Source: Bemisia tabaci
Taxonomy: Eukaryota > Arthropoda > Insecta > Hemiptera > Aleyrodidae
Direction: 5' to 3'
Length of the DNA: 64,000 nucleotides
Assembly (NCBI RefSeq): GCF_918797505.1
Contig: NC_092793.1
Coordinates: 60,407,749-60,471,748 of the forward strand
Below, piece after piece: positions 35,290 through 48,000 of this stretch (the stretch's first letter is position 1; every line of letters begins with the position of its first letter). The notes under the pieces were generated by a model. The model did not search any database. It was not told the DNA's origin and saw only the letters and a program-made list of their open reading frames with translations. Made by a program: the position numbers and the translations under genes.

Positions 35290-36043
35290 TCTGCTCTAGA
35301 ACCGTGATACTGGACCCTGGGCGGCTGGCGCGACGCACAACGGCGCGCGCGCGGCGATCGAAGAACTGAGAGCACCTACCAACAAGTGGTTCAGAAGTGT
35401 CAACGTGTGACCCAAAGATCATAAGTGACATGATGCGTAAATGACTCAAGCTCTGGTCAGTGGTCAGCCCCACCCCTCGGCCACGAGATGAGCATGAAGC
35501 GTCCAGCCCACGTCCAAACTAGGGGCTTCAAAGAGACTCATCGACCACCCCGACTTGCACCGCTGGCCAATGAGAGAGCCAGGAAAGACATCGGTGAACC
35601 ACTTTGAAGCCTCCAGTTCGTACGCGGGCTGGACACTTGAGCTTTTCAAGGATGGCAACACTGCGAGAGCGAGGAAGCGACCGGCGAGGAGGCCGGTGCG
35701 CGTCGCGACGCGGCCGGCGCGGCAACGGCGAACCCGCCGCTGGAGCGGTTTAAGGTCAAGGGCCATCTTCTGCTCATATTGGCAGGTTCGGGTTTCCCCG
35801 CGGTGGCGGCGGCGGCGTTGGCTTGACGTGACGCGGCGGGCGCGGCGGCGGGGCGCGGAATTGTGCGCACATTGCAGGCGGCGCGCCGGGCCAGCGGGTA
35901 GATCGGCTGATCGCCCGTCAGTTATCAACTTCGCGGCACTGCTGCTGCCCGCCGTCGTCGTCGCGTCTCGCGTGTGCTCCGAGACTTGATGTTTCAGTGC
36001 TTCGGACTTATCTAACGCCGATCTAGTCCGCCTGCCCGCCAGG
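35290..36043 (+). promoter_or_regulatory. CpG-rich promoter and 5' UTR region of serpin A
   Basis: This block is far richer in G+C and CpG than its surroundings, with GCGGC and CGCGC runs around 35,330-35,360 and 35,690-35,900. It ends directly at the serpin A start codon. Long ORFs occur on both strands here, including 212 codons on the minus strand at 35464-36102. They have the arginine/alanine-rich composition expected from CpG-rich DNA and resemble no protein I know. A TCAGTG at 35994-35999 is a weak initiator candidate. I infer a CpG-type promoter; the exact start site cannot be read. Confidence 0.5.
35987..35989 (+). other. In-frame stop that fixes the serpin A start
   Basis: TGA in the serpin A frame, 54 bases before its ATG, with no ATG between. 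Translation must begin at 36044 or downstream. Confidence 0.7.
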
Positions 36044-36074
36044 ATGGCCCTCAAACACCTGCTGACCTCTTTGA
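36044..36074 (+). other. Coding exon 1 of serpin A (signal-peptide start)
   Basis: This 31-nt coding piece encodes MALKHLLTSL plus one base and ends at a consensus donor GTAAGT at 36075. Its phase (1) matches the two spare bases at the start of exon 2 at 45213; the join gives Thr and completes a hydrophobic signal peptide. Serpin B has an exon 1 of the same length and phase. The 9,138-bp intron is the only reason for doubt. Confidence 0.75.
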
Positions 36075-39000
36075 GTAAGTCCCACCTCAAAATTACCTCC
36101 ACCCGTCGGCGCCTTGTTTTTGGTCCTCCCGAAATCGCAATCGTGACTTGTCCATGTCCGCAGTCAGCACTGCCGTGCTAAGGAAAAACGCCGTATGAAC
36201 ATTCCAGAGTTGCCGGATTTCCTTCGATAGAATGTTCATTTTTGAGGAGAGTTATCGGTACTTGTCCTTGAAATTTTCCAGAAATTTAGGGGAAATTGCG
36301 AACAAAATTTACTATAAAATTGGAAGAGAATTATTCATAGATTTACCAGGAAATTTGTGGTTTATCAAAATAATTGTGGCAACGCCTGAAGGTTCATACG
36401 GCGTTTTTCCATAGCACGGCAGAGCAGGTCTTTGCGGATCGCAAGCAGATACCGGGTATTTTTAGCTCCGCGCCCATTAAATCAGACTCTGCCGGAGTGA
36501 ATTCACGAAAGAATTCTTCCCAGGCCCACTCTCGTCACATCTTGTTGCAAGTTCAACCTTTGGCGAAAACCTGACGAGTATTTTCAGTCCCTGTTCAATT
36601 TTAACCGGAAGTTACACTCGTATTTTGAGTGTCCACTACGAGTCCATATGTCATTGGGACCATAATATTTAACAGACAAGCACTAAATTCCTCTAAAATG
36701 GCGTTTGAAGTTCTGTTTTGACAAGATTGAGGCCGAGCGCAATCAGAGGTTTTGGAGCCGGCTCACCCGAGTTTGAAAACAATCCCGGATTTGAGGTAGG
36801 GCGAGTAGTGCGACCGCACAGGGTGCCATTGAAAGTAGCAGCAAAGAACACCTGAAAGACCTGAATGCGCACTGATTTTTACACTCTTCGTGAATTCAAT
36901 GAAATGTTTTGTTCATTGTCGATATTCCGTCTTGCTGAGGCTGAAAAGTAACGTCGATGATTCTCCAAAGTTTCCTCCCGTAGTAAAACTAGCTTCTTAT
37001 TGGAATCATTACGATTAGAAGGATGACACAACAAACAGCGTTATCGGTCACAATCCCTAGCTTTGATACCCAGAGGCTCATCTAATCTAGAATAGCAATA
37101 GAAGAGAAGATTTCCAAATTTTCCGGGAGAAATTTGGATCTGTTCCTCTCGATCAACCATCGGAGGTTTATCCAAGGGAGTCCCCCTATTCCCCCTCCCC
37201 CCCCCAAAAAAAAAACAAAAGGCTGGTGGCCCTTCAGCTGCGTTTTTATGCCTAACACTGGGTGCTTTAAATTGGAAGACCGGCCCTGTTGGCAAAGGAG
37301 TGGGGACTGCAAGTAATGGCAACTTGTAGTTTCGCCAAATGTAGATTATGACGTTGAGGTACGTGTAACTATGCACCGGTCGTTTCTGACTAACTAGTAC
37401 CTACCTCTGATCATCCCTGAAATTAAACCATAATAAGGCCATTAGTTAGAACTTAACGGGTTGGAGAACCTGTCAAATTTTAGCCAAAAGAAAATTTTAA
37501 ACCGTGGTGATAGAGTCGAGCCTAACTGTGACAGGTGAAGATCCCTTTTAGTTCGAGGTCGAGAGGCAGGAAGTTTTAGCTTCCCAGCACCCTGGCGCCG
37601 GCTTCAGGATAAGTCGGTCCACGACCTTTTAATTCAAGTGGAAATTTTTCAGTTCCAAAGGATTCCAGACCTCAATAGTTCTTACATGTTACGTATTTAG
37701 CGAATAAAAACACGAATTTTTCTTATTAAAAAAGGGAACCTTTGTCCAAACTAAGGTTAGTCTAGATCCACCATATCGTAGCTATCATCGATGGGGTATA
37801 ACTCCGGTTGCTCAACAATTGTGCCATTTAAATCGTATATATTACAGAAAATAAGTCCAACATGAAACAGGTGTGCTTAACTTGAAACTGGTTATACACT
37901 GAGCAACTTGTAGGACAATTAGACTGCATTTTGCAATTTGGAACTATAATATCTAGACCTTTAGAAACGGTGTATGCACCATTAGTTTCCATATGCACAT
38001 AAGTGTTTTTACGGATTGGCTAAACATTTTAGTACCTAATTGCAAAATGTAGTCCAATTAAATTTAGATTTTAAGATATTTTTATTTATCCATAGAGGGA
38101 ACTTTTCTTGTCATAAGTAAATGTCAAAGAAAATGACGATAAAATCACTTAGGATATTTGTAACAACATTCCAACGCGAAACTTCACTGAATTCAAAAAA
38201 CCGACCGGCATGATCCCTCTTCGAAATCACCCTAAGGACAACGGTGGTCTGACACCGCACTCAACGAGGTAATTCCCCAAGATCAAAAAAACCTCTCATC
38301 AAAAACATCTACATAATTTTTTCCATTAAAAGCAAGTATGCGACTGATTAAACGTTGCATAAGGAGCTGGTTCATACAAAAAACTACTTCACTATGTTTT
38401 AATTATCATCGTGAATTCCAAATTACACTCTTTCTTCGCAAGTTGAACGTTGTATTCATCGTCGTTTTGAAGTCGTATTCATTTCAGTTGAAGATCTGCT
38501 AAAAACTAAGGTAAACAGCATCTTAAACACGTATCTACTCATTAGCAACGGTTATCTCGTCACAATCAGTCAGAGGGGGGGGGGGGAGGGGTGAGTGTCC
38601 CCGATTCATAGAACACCTAAGGCTCAAAATTCCCAGCTCCAATTTCTGCATCAAATTTTTGGATTTTCATCGTTTGAGACACATAAAGCAAGGCAGATGT
38701 TATACGACGTCGGTTTTTCCCTCCGCGCCGTGTAGGAGCTGAAATTACACGTAGGCAGAGCGTATTTTCCGACGAGGAAACTATCCGTCTCTTTTCCAGG
38801 CAGCATTCCTGAATCGACGATGTGGGTAGAAATAAATTTGTCCACCCGGTGCAATAGCAGGCGAATTAATGAATGCTGGCAAAAATTATGATCTTGAAAT
38901 CTCTTTTTAAAAAAGAACTTTCAAGTATGTGATCGTTTATTCTTATAGAAGAAAAAAAGAGCGCATGTTAAACTTGCTGGATTCAGAAGTTTCAGGGTTC

Positions 39001-42000
39001 CCGGTTCCCCTATGTATACACTCCATAGAAGCCTCAGGATTGCCACGGGACCATCAGTGTCGGATTTTTCGAGGCCAATTCCCAGGATAAACATATACTT
39101 TACCCAAGCCTGTGCGTCAATTTAGCAACCTGCTATTTTGTGGAGGAGGTTTCTGGCCCCCATCTTTATAGGGGTCAATATTTTGAACAGGGTCGGGCCA
39201 ATTTTGCACTTCTTCTTGTCGATTATTGTTAAAAGTTTCCTTTTCCGATTTTGGTAAAAATTATGGCGGGAACCTCGAATTTTAAAATCAGGATCCCCTC
39301 TTACCTTCCATGGAGGAGTGGGGGGGGGGGGGGTCGGGATTCTTCCATGTCTACTCTTTATACATTCCCGCGGTCTCCGACCTCCTCCGACCTACAATAA
39401 GACAAAAAGGGTATGGAGATATCCCATTGGTGGAAGCGGGTGGTTGCAATGGACGAAGGACGTAGGTAATAGACTAACTAACGGCAATACCCACGAGAGA
39501 CCCTTTAGTTAGTCCATACCTTAGTCTATAAGGACCACCCATAAGGACCCAGGGTCACCCATTTCAACCAATAGGATCGCTCTATACTCCTTATGTCTGC
39601 TTTATCTATATCTTTGTCTATAAATTTCAGTAATCAGCCCGCTATGGTACAGGTGATCCAGATCATCCTTTAGAGTCTACAAATGTAATAACCACACAAC
39701 TGTAATTACATAAGTTATTGCAATAACTTGTACATGTACATACAATTGAATTATACAGTAACCAACTTTATGGCCGCGGACAGCAGGTCCTAATTTATAA
39801 TTATTTCCTGTGCAAAGGCGATACAATATTTTGCACTTAATTTTTGTTTCGGGTTGTCTACGCAAGGAGGCACCATTGCCCTTCGGCAAAGGAATAAAAA
39901 ATTATCCAATACCATCGACTTTGGCATTTCCATTACTTATACTGATCAATCAATGCAAGTAATATCAAAAGCAGAGTGCCGATTAAGATAAGTTAAGAAA
40001 ATTCTTGATCAATAAAGGGTGGAAGTATCATTGCAGACTTTCTGGGATTTGTTTCGAGAAATTATCGCTAATTTCGGGTTGTAAAAAGTTGATGAAAAGC
40101 TCACGATTTCGCGGTAAACGAAACACTGAATCAAATTAATCAAACTTTACCCTTGAGCACTTTTATCACGCATCACGAGCCGTCAATATTGATTACTTAC
40201 ACGGTCATAGTATCGATAAGATTTCTGTTGCCAACTTGTGAAGAGAAATTGATAAATAACCAACGGTTGTTAAAAATCTGATTCCTTTAATCATCAGTTT
40301 CTATAGTTTTCCCCTCATCTTTGAGGTCTATTGCAAGTCTCATAAAAAAAGCACATCTTTTTTAGAAATAATTGATACTTATTTATCATTTTGTATTTTC
40401 TCCTCAATTTCGGCTCAACAGTTTTACAGCAATACAATTTTAACGAGGTAAGGAGAAAATATTACTTTTTCATAGATCGTGATCACCATTCCTGGTTCCC
40501 TCCCCCCTTCTTGAGAAGCTTACAGGGTTTGCTTATTTTCAGATTTTAGTTCATAAGTTTTATGACAAGGATTTCCGATCGGAACACACAAGAAAAAATT
40601 CTACATTCCTCACGCCATAAAGCCAAAATTTACTCCTCGTTCAAAGTGCAATTAATCGATAGTGTAAAACTCTAGAGAGTTTTTTTTTTTTTTCTTGAAA
40701 ATATCCTCTCGTAGCCATAATGATATGTCACAGAATGAAAGGCATCATGAGAATGTTTATGGCTTGAATAAAAGTTGTCACTTTCAACGACGAGACTCAA
40801 AGCATCGACACGGAAGATTCCCAGTAAACTCCATGTCAGCAAGAAAAGAAAGAACAGACCCAACAAAAGCCTCCCGACTTTTTTCAAAGACATCTTCATG
40901 AGAAGGGAACCACGAATGTACAGAAACATTTTATCCAATTCATTTCAATAATTGTTAAATACAAAACATTTTATGGTCTATCTCGCAACAGGGGGATACA
41001 ATGATTTTAATGTGCAAAAAAACGGTGCTAGCTCACTAGGAAGTATAGGGCTTTTGTTTCCGCTTCTTTAACAAAAAAAGTGAGGGGAGGTGGAAAAAAG
41101 AATAAAAAAAGACTTTGGAGGAGAAGGGAAGAAGAACCGTTTACAGTTATTTCATAGCTGTCTCCAAGATTGTACTAACGGACATTGACAGAGGTCCAGT
41201 CAATGTTGCTCGATCTTGAAAAAAGAGGTAACCTTGACTTTGCATTCATTCAATCGCAACGTGGTAGGTGCGAGCTTGATAAAGAAGTGCCATGTCGTGC
41301 AGAAAAACACGCAAATTAACGGTGAAAGTATTAAAAATATTTATTGCGTTTCAAAAGTGCATTTAAATCATGTTGCGGCGTGATTTAAGTAGACATAGGG
41401 GATTTCTACACAGAACGGATATGAGGTTGTTCATGCAAGCCGAATTATTCCTCATGCGCAGAGGTTTCTTCTGCAACGTCAGATTCATGTTATACTTTAG
41501 TTTTGTGAAGCCTTCGGGAAAACATGTATGTTCGTCAATCTTGCCCATTTTTAACTGGCGGTAACTTTTTCTAAACTTGCCCAATTTTAGCGGTCCCTCT
41601 AAATTTTAACGAAGTATTCAAATAATTTTCACGTACAAAGAAAGAAAACTAAGGTAGGGGTATCGTTAAAGCTGTTTTGGGGCCCATCTTTGCTGATTTT
41701 TCTCAAATCAACGATTTTTTGCTCATTAAAAGGCAATATTTCACGGAATGCATCATAGTTTGGTCATTTTCAGTCTCTTGCCGGGCCTGATACCGGCCAA
41801 CAGATGGCTCTGATGGCCAATTTTGACGAAAAATGCGGATTTTTCGGTACTCGACCGGAAACTCGCAAAGCTCACATTTTCCGCCAATATCGATCCTCAT
41901 ATCCACCTGGTTCAGACCCGGAAAAAGACCGAAAATGACCAAATCAGTATGCATTCCTTAAAATATAGACCTTTAAAGAGCAAAAAATTGTAGTATTGAG

Positions 42001-45000
42001 GAAATTTAAGGTTGGCCCAAATACGGCCCCTATCGATACTCCTCCTTTACATTTGTTGGTAAGAAGCTAGAGAGCAGGGACTCCCAGATGTCACCTCACA
42101 AACAGGAAATAACTCTCGTTCGCTTAAATATTCGACGCAGTCTTTTATTGACCGCGAAGCTCGACCCAATGTCTTTACCAAAAGAAAGGAGGGCAGCAAA
42201 TTTAGAGAAGGATGCAGGATGCCATCGCGTGTGCTCAAAACGGTGTGTACACCCTGATAAGTTTGTGTTTGAGAATGACGATTCGTCAAACGACGAATGA
42301 AACGTCGACCTCCTGTACTAAAAAAGAAAATTCATCTTTGCATGAGCCCTCAACGGTTGTGGCTATTTGAAGTCTCCTACAAAAACGATTCTAATGTCTA
42401 TTTATTAGCCTTATAAGGCAATTTAGATTTTCAATAAAAAGTTTATTTTAAATTTGCTAATGAGACACGAGGTTTCCTGTCTTCAAGGTGAAGGGACTTT
42501 ACAGCAAGAATGAAGATGGTGTATACAGCCATTCGGAGTTGATTTCATATACAATCGCATAACTTTTTACCGGTGGATCAAATATGCGTCGTCACGCCGT
42601 ACATGAATTGCTTATCGAACAAAGGTAGCCAGAAAACCTTCGTGTTTATATATGCAACACGGACAACCCTGCAGAAAGAATATTTGTATCGCGCGAATGA
42701 TCATTTTCGATCTCCAACAAAAATTAGATAACCCTTAATTTGGAAAAAAAAATTCAATATATAAATCGTCAAAATAACATGAGTGAAATTTGATTTTCAG
42801 ACTCAATAAGAATCTCACGGATGAACGAGATTTCAGACCTCATTCCTCAATTTGAACTTGTTGTAAATTAACGCCTTTTGTATCTGAGATTGATTCATCA
42901 CAGTACTTTCTCCCTGAAATTTCGTTCGTGTGATTCACCAAAAAAGTACAATCATTTGCAGGTGACAAGACTTTTCCGCTGATTCCTTCGATCAGTATAT
43001 TTATTTTGAAGTGCCGATTCATGAATTTCATTTCCTCCAATTTAAGCTCACGGAGCACCAACATAAAACTTCCAATGAGCAAAAAAGTATCCATAAGTTC
43101 ATATTTCATTTTTTACCTTTTGTCCGTCAATCAGGCATAACTGCTAGACCTATTCTCATTCATTAAGAAATAAAACAAATCTTTACACAACAGACTGCCT
43201 TTTGCAGATTGCTTCAGGTGTGTATTGTCTCTAAACACATTCAATATTACTGTTGCGGAGGTCTATTTTATGATACCAGTAATCCATATTTATTAAGAAT
43301 AGTTACTTACCGAAGGTTATCGATGTGGACGATAATACTTAATAGTCCCAGGAAGTATCCGCGAGAACATTAATTTAGACCGACGTGGACAGCAAATACG
43401 TAGACCTGAGCATCTGCAACTTGAGCGAAAAAAGAGCGACAATTTAAACTCCGCGCCCTAAAAGAGCGTCAATTTAAATTTCGCGCTACCTGTCTGCCGA
43501 TCCTGATTGGTTAGAGGAAATTTGTTTTCGCACCGGAAATAGCAGCTGGAAATCCTCTTTCGCGCCAAAACAGCAATGTTTACATCTGACAATCATAACC
43601 TCAAACCTGTCAGCACAACTGCAAAAATTTCGAGTTTCTTTACTTTCTTTTTGCATGTTTTACCGAGTGCCTGCATTTTGATGTCTAAATTACCTTCTTC
43701 TCTGCCGTTGCTGTAATTTATGCTAACCGTGTAAATGAGAAAGTTAATTCATCATATTTATTAATTATTTACATTCTAACTTCTCCATAACTTAGTTACT
43801 TTGCTTTAAAGGTGCCATATAGTTGTCTTCAATTAACATATAAGTGAGATATTACCCGAAACTATCAATTAAAAATGGATTCTCCTTCAAACACCAACGT
43901 CACTCATTCCAGTCAAAGGTATCTCTCTAATTGTTACTATCTTGACAAGGTTCCTGTACAAATCTTGAGGAAGACAAGACTGTCCGCGTTGGCAATCATA
44001 CTGTGTCAGAGACCTACTTAATTGACCATACTTATGATGCTATAGATATTTTCAATCTTCAAACTTCCAAGGTCTGCATGATGCCAAATCAAGTGGAATG
44101 AACTCCCATTCAGTGGAGGTCAAATCTAGGGATGGAGAAAGCTCTTCGCAGCAAAACTCAATTTTGAAGTCTTCGCCTCCAAAATTCTACATTTGGCAAC
44201 GAAGTCGGAAGAGAGTGTCGAGTCAAAAGTTTTTTAAAAAGAGCGTTCTGTTTTGTCCGCTATATAAGGCCTAAAACAGATGAAAACAATATCTTTCCCT
44301 ACGCACAAGCAAAGGCCTTGCTCTCAAGCATATTTTTAACTCTTGGCCATTTTAAGTATTCACTCTCTTTATCAAGTGAGTGTTTGATAATCTTCAGCTT
44401 TTGATCTTGCTGTTCAATCTTTCCCCTGTTTCAGTGAGTAAGTTAATTCAGGGTAAAAGAATTCACCCTCAAGTTTTGAAATCTAGCTCTGCCATCAACC
44501 TTTAGGCAAGACCTACATGCAGGTCAGGTTTTATGTGTACCAGGTGGCCACTGCGTTAGCAAAATGACTGCAGAGTAGGATATTAAAATTTTTCTCCCTA
44601 TTTGCTGTGCACTTTATGCTGACAGCGTTTCTCCCAAACCACATATATCTCGATTGCCGTATTTCAAAACCTCTGCTCCCATCTTATTTTTTAAGGAGGG
44701 ATAAAATGGCAGCATACCTTGAAGTTTTTACAGAATTTCCTTTGCTCAGGAAAGAAGAATCACAAAAATTTTGAAGAATTAATATTGCGTAGTTATCCAT
44801 TTAAGAAATAAAGTATGATGAGAAGTCTGCAACGTCGCAACCAAGAATTTCACAGTCTATGTGTGTATTTCCTTTGTGTCATAATCATGCTTCTTTGACC
44901 TGAGATTGTACTTTTTTCTTGAAGTTCTAATACAATTTACCTATAACTCTGTGTGTCATACTGTAATATTTCATGGTCAGAAACGTACTAAGTCTATCCT

Positions 45001-48000
45001 TGATCTCCTCAATTGACGCAAAATATGGTTTTATTTATCAAGGATGTGCTCTTTTTCCCTCTCCTGTCAACTGTTTGATTCCTTAAAGGAAATCCTCATG
45101 GTATTTCAGTTTATCAGATGGATAGCTAGGTTTGTTTCTACTACTGTTAAATTTTTTTTTTCTTCAGAACATCAATCATAACATGTTCATGGTTTTCTAT
45201 TTTTTATTTTAGCTGCATTACTTTTTCTGAAATACTGCATTGCTGCATCCATGGTGAAACCTCTCATTAGCAAAAATGTGTCTGAATCTGTCAATGATAA
45301 ACTAACTCGTTTTGATGAATTTGACTGGGAACTTTGCAAGGTGAGTGGCAATCTCCCTTAATACCTTACATTTATACTTTGAATTTGTTCACTTGTAATT
45401 AAAGCTCCCCATGCAAAAAGGGCACTTCTCAGATTTGGTGTCTCTGAATCTTAATTAAATTTGATTTATTTACCGTTTATTCATATTTTTGAGAGGAAGC
45501 CATTGAGTAATTTTTTGTCAAATTTTACCGTTAGAGCATTGTAAAATCGTAAAGAATATTCAGTACATTTCTTGACAAATTACTTACATCTGCATTGATT
45601 ATAGTGGATGAAATGCCAGTGGAGATTCTGGAACACTATAATCAAGAAGTACCCTTTCAGCACCCATCACTTTAATTTCACCTCATGAAAAGTGTTTAAG
45701 TCAAGGAGCTCAATAAGGTACAGCTCAATATGCTGTAGATTCAGAGTAGCTCTGGAAGAGCTCTTGGAGCTCCATTAGCTCTTTTAAAGAACCTTATACC
45801 CACTGCTAGTAAATTGGCTTTATCTTCTTAAGCATCAGTTACACAGCTCCTAAACAGTATTGTACACCTTCCTGTTTTTTCATATCGAAAGGTTGCCTTT
45901 GTACCTATGCATTTCTGTACATGGGCACATTAATTCGTCAAACGCTTGAGACATTAGGTTTTAAAAGCTCTCTGATTTACCAGCAGCTTTAATGCTATAG
46001 TTAAAAAATATAGTAGATCAATAACAAGACAGACTATCACTGTTTTCTACTTGCATTTACAACTTGTTTTAAGAGCAAAAATTCAGACTCAGCAGAAAAA
46101 CTTCATTTTTATCATTCAAGTTTTTACTTATAGATGAAAAAATACGAATTTAAGTAGTGTAGCCACTCCATCAGCTGATTTTCAGAAATTTTTGTGCAAA
46201 TGTTTTAATATTATAATGTAACTTTTTTTAATTTGTTTAGCTTGTATACAATGCCACAAGAGAGAACGTGCTCATATCTCCCATTAGTCTCAAATTACTA
46301 TTGGCAATTTTGTATGAAGGGGCAGGCGGAGCAACAGCCAAAGAAATTGAGGGAGTTTTGCAAGTATCACCCCAAGAGAAAGGAGAGCTGCGGAAAAGAT
46401 TCAGCCATATTCTCGGTGAACTCCATGTATGTCCACTCTCCTTTTTATATTTTGTCTTCCTATCATCATCATTTTTGTTCTTTTTTTATGTGCTTATGCA
46501 TACACATACAAATTACAAATAATATACGTGTAAGCTTATAAGTTTAAAGTAAAAGACTTTTTTTTGCATAAGCATCATTGCTGGAGACAAATTTGAAAGA
46601 ATCTAATGTAAGATAGACTCCATTTATTCAAGATGTCTCATTCAGTAGATCCAAAGGATAGGAAGATGATTACAGAGTATAAAGACACAGAAAGTAATGT
46701 TCCAATGTTTACCGCTTTTATTTCACAATTGGTGTGAAGTCAAGATTTTGTAATGTGAACGATTGCCAGGGCTCCAGAAAATGTTGGTGTGCAAGGGCGT
46801 GCTTTCTTGTGAAAGCAGTTGAGGATAAGAAAGCATGGGAAAGGGTTTTTTTTTTTTTTTTTTTTTTTTTATTAATGCTGCACTTTGTGAAGGGCACACA
46901 CTCAGCCCATTTAGTCTTAGGGGAAAAAATGTATAACTTTTTTCTTCACCAGTTTTTGTGAAGAAAATTGTTAAGCGCTGTCTTTTCTTGCGGAGAAAAT
47001 GTTAATTCAGAACTTTGCCCAGCACCAAGCTTTCCCATAAAAAGGGCATATTAGGTGAAAGCTTTTAGATTTATGTAAAAGCAAATAACTTTCCGGACCC
47101 CTGGATATTGCTATTTGTAATGACTTATTATGAAGAATTCTTTAGATAGGATTGATTTTTTTTTTTTAGTCAGCTACACATCCAAAGCTAAGTAGAAGGA
47201 TGAAACATGGGTTGTGTCAATTACTTTTCCACGTCCTCTTTTTAGAAATTCTCCAATTTTCAGTTCTCACAAGAGCCAGAAATTGCTCAAACACTTGAAG
47301 CTAAGTTTGAGGAATTTGTCAATGAAAACTTTTTTTGAAGAAAATGAGAAAAAATATGAAAGCGCACTGATTTTCCCAAGGCTCAATGTCAGTGTGCTTT
47401 TTATCTTTTTATGTAGTGAGTAGATTTTCCTAGCATGATGAAACTTTGAGGCTAAGATTGCAACTAATCTTTGCTCCCATAAGCATTCTACACACCTGCT
47501 TACGCAGAAAGCATTGTAATCAACATAGCTGGAAATGAAGTGAATCCATAAATTTTAAAAAATTGCCCAAAAAATGTATATGACAACTCTGTATTTTCTG
47601 GAGGTAGAAAAAATGACTTATTTGTTACTTTATTGAAATTCTTTTAAAGAAATTTTTCGCCAACACTGAAAAAATGAAATTGTAAACATTATTTTCTTGT
47701 CGGATAGAAACTCTTAACAGTAAATTGTATCAACCTGTTGAAGATCGAGGTGTTAAATGATTTAACAAAAGAAAAGGAAAAAAATTGTATGCTGTTCTAC
47801 ATTTTAGAATATGTACTAAAACATTTCTTATCGCTGAAGACTGAAATATGCTTTATTTTTTTCCAGGAAGAAAGTCCAGACTACACCCTTCACTTTGGTA
47901 CCAGCACTTTCATCGATAAGTCGATCAAACCGCACAGTGAGTTCTCAGGCAAACTGAAGCAAATTTACAACTCAAGTATCATCAAAGTGCCTTTTAAACA

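Larger units (their letters stand above)
36423..45212 (+). other. Remainder of serpin A intron 1
   Basis: Holds MITEs at 37916, 39384, 41651 and 44636 and three weak ORFs described separately. A G run (38576-38586) and another at about 39319 are simple sequence. Between 38062-39380 and 39650-40670 I see nothing further. Confidence 0.6.

Noticed and set aside
35464..36102. 212-codon minus-strand ORF, the longest in the window
   Set aside because: Arg/Ala-rich frame in CpG-rich promoter DNA; the opposite strand and other frames are equally open, and it overlaps serpin A exon 1.
43875..43918. Exon MDSPSNTNVTHSSQ as the true first exon of serpin A
   Set aside because: Its phase 2 end puts exon 2 out of frame and hits a stop; the 36,044 exon joins in frame and completes a signal peptide.
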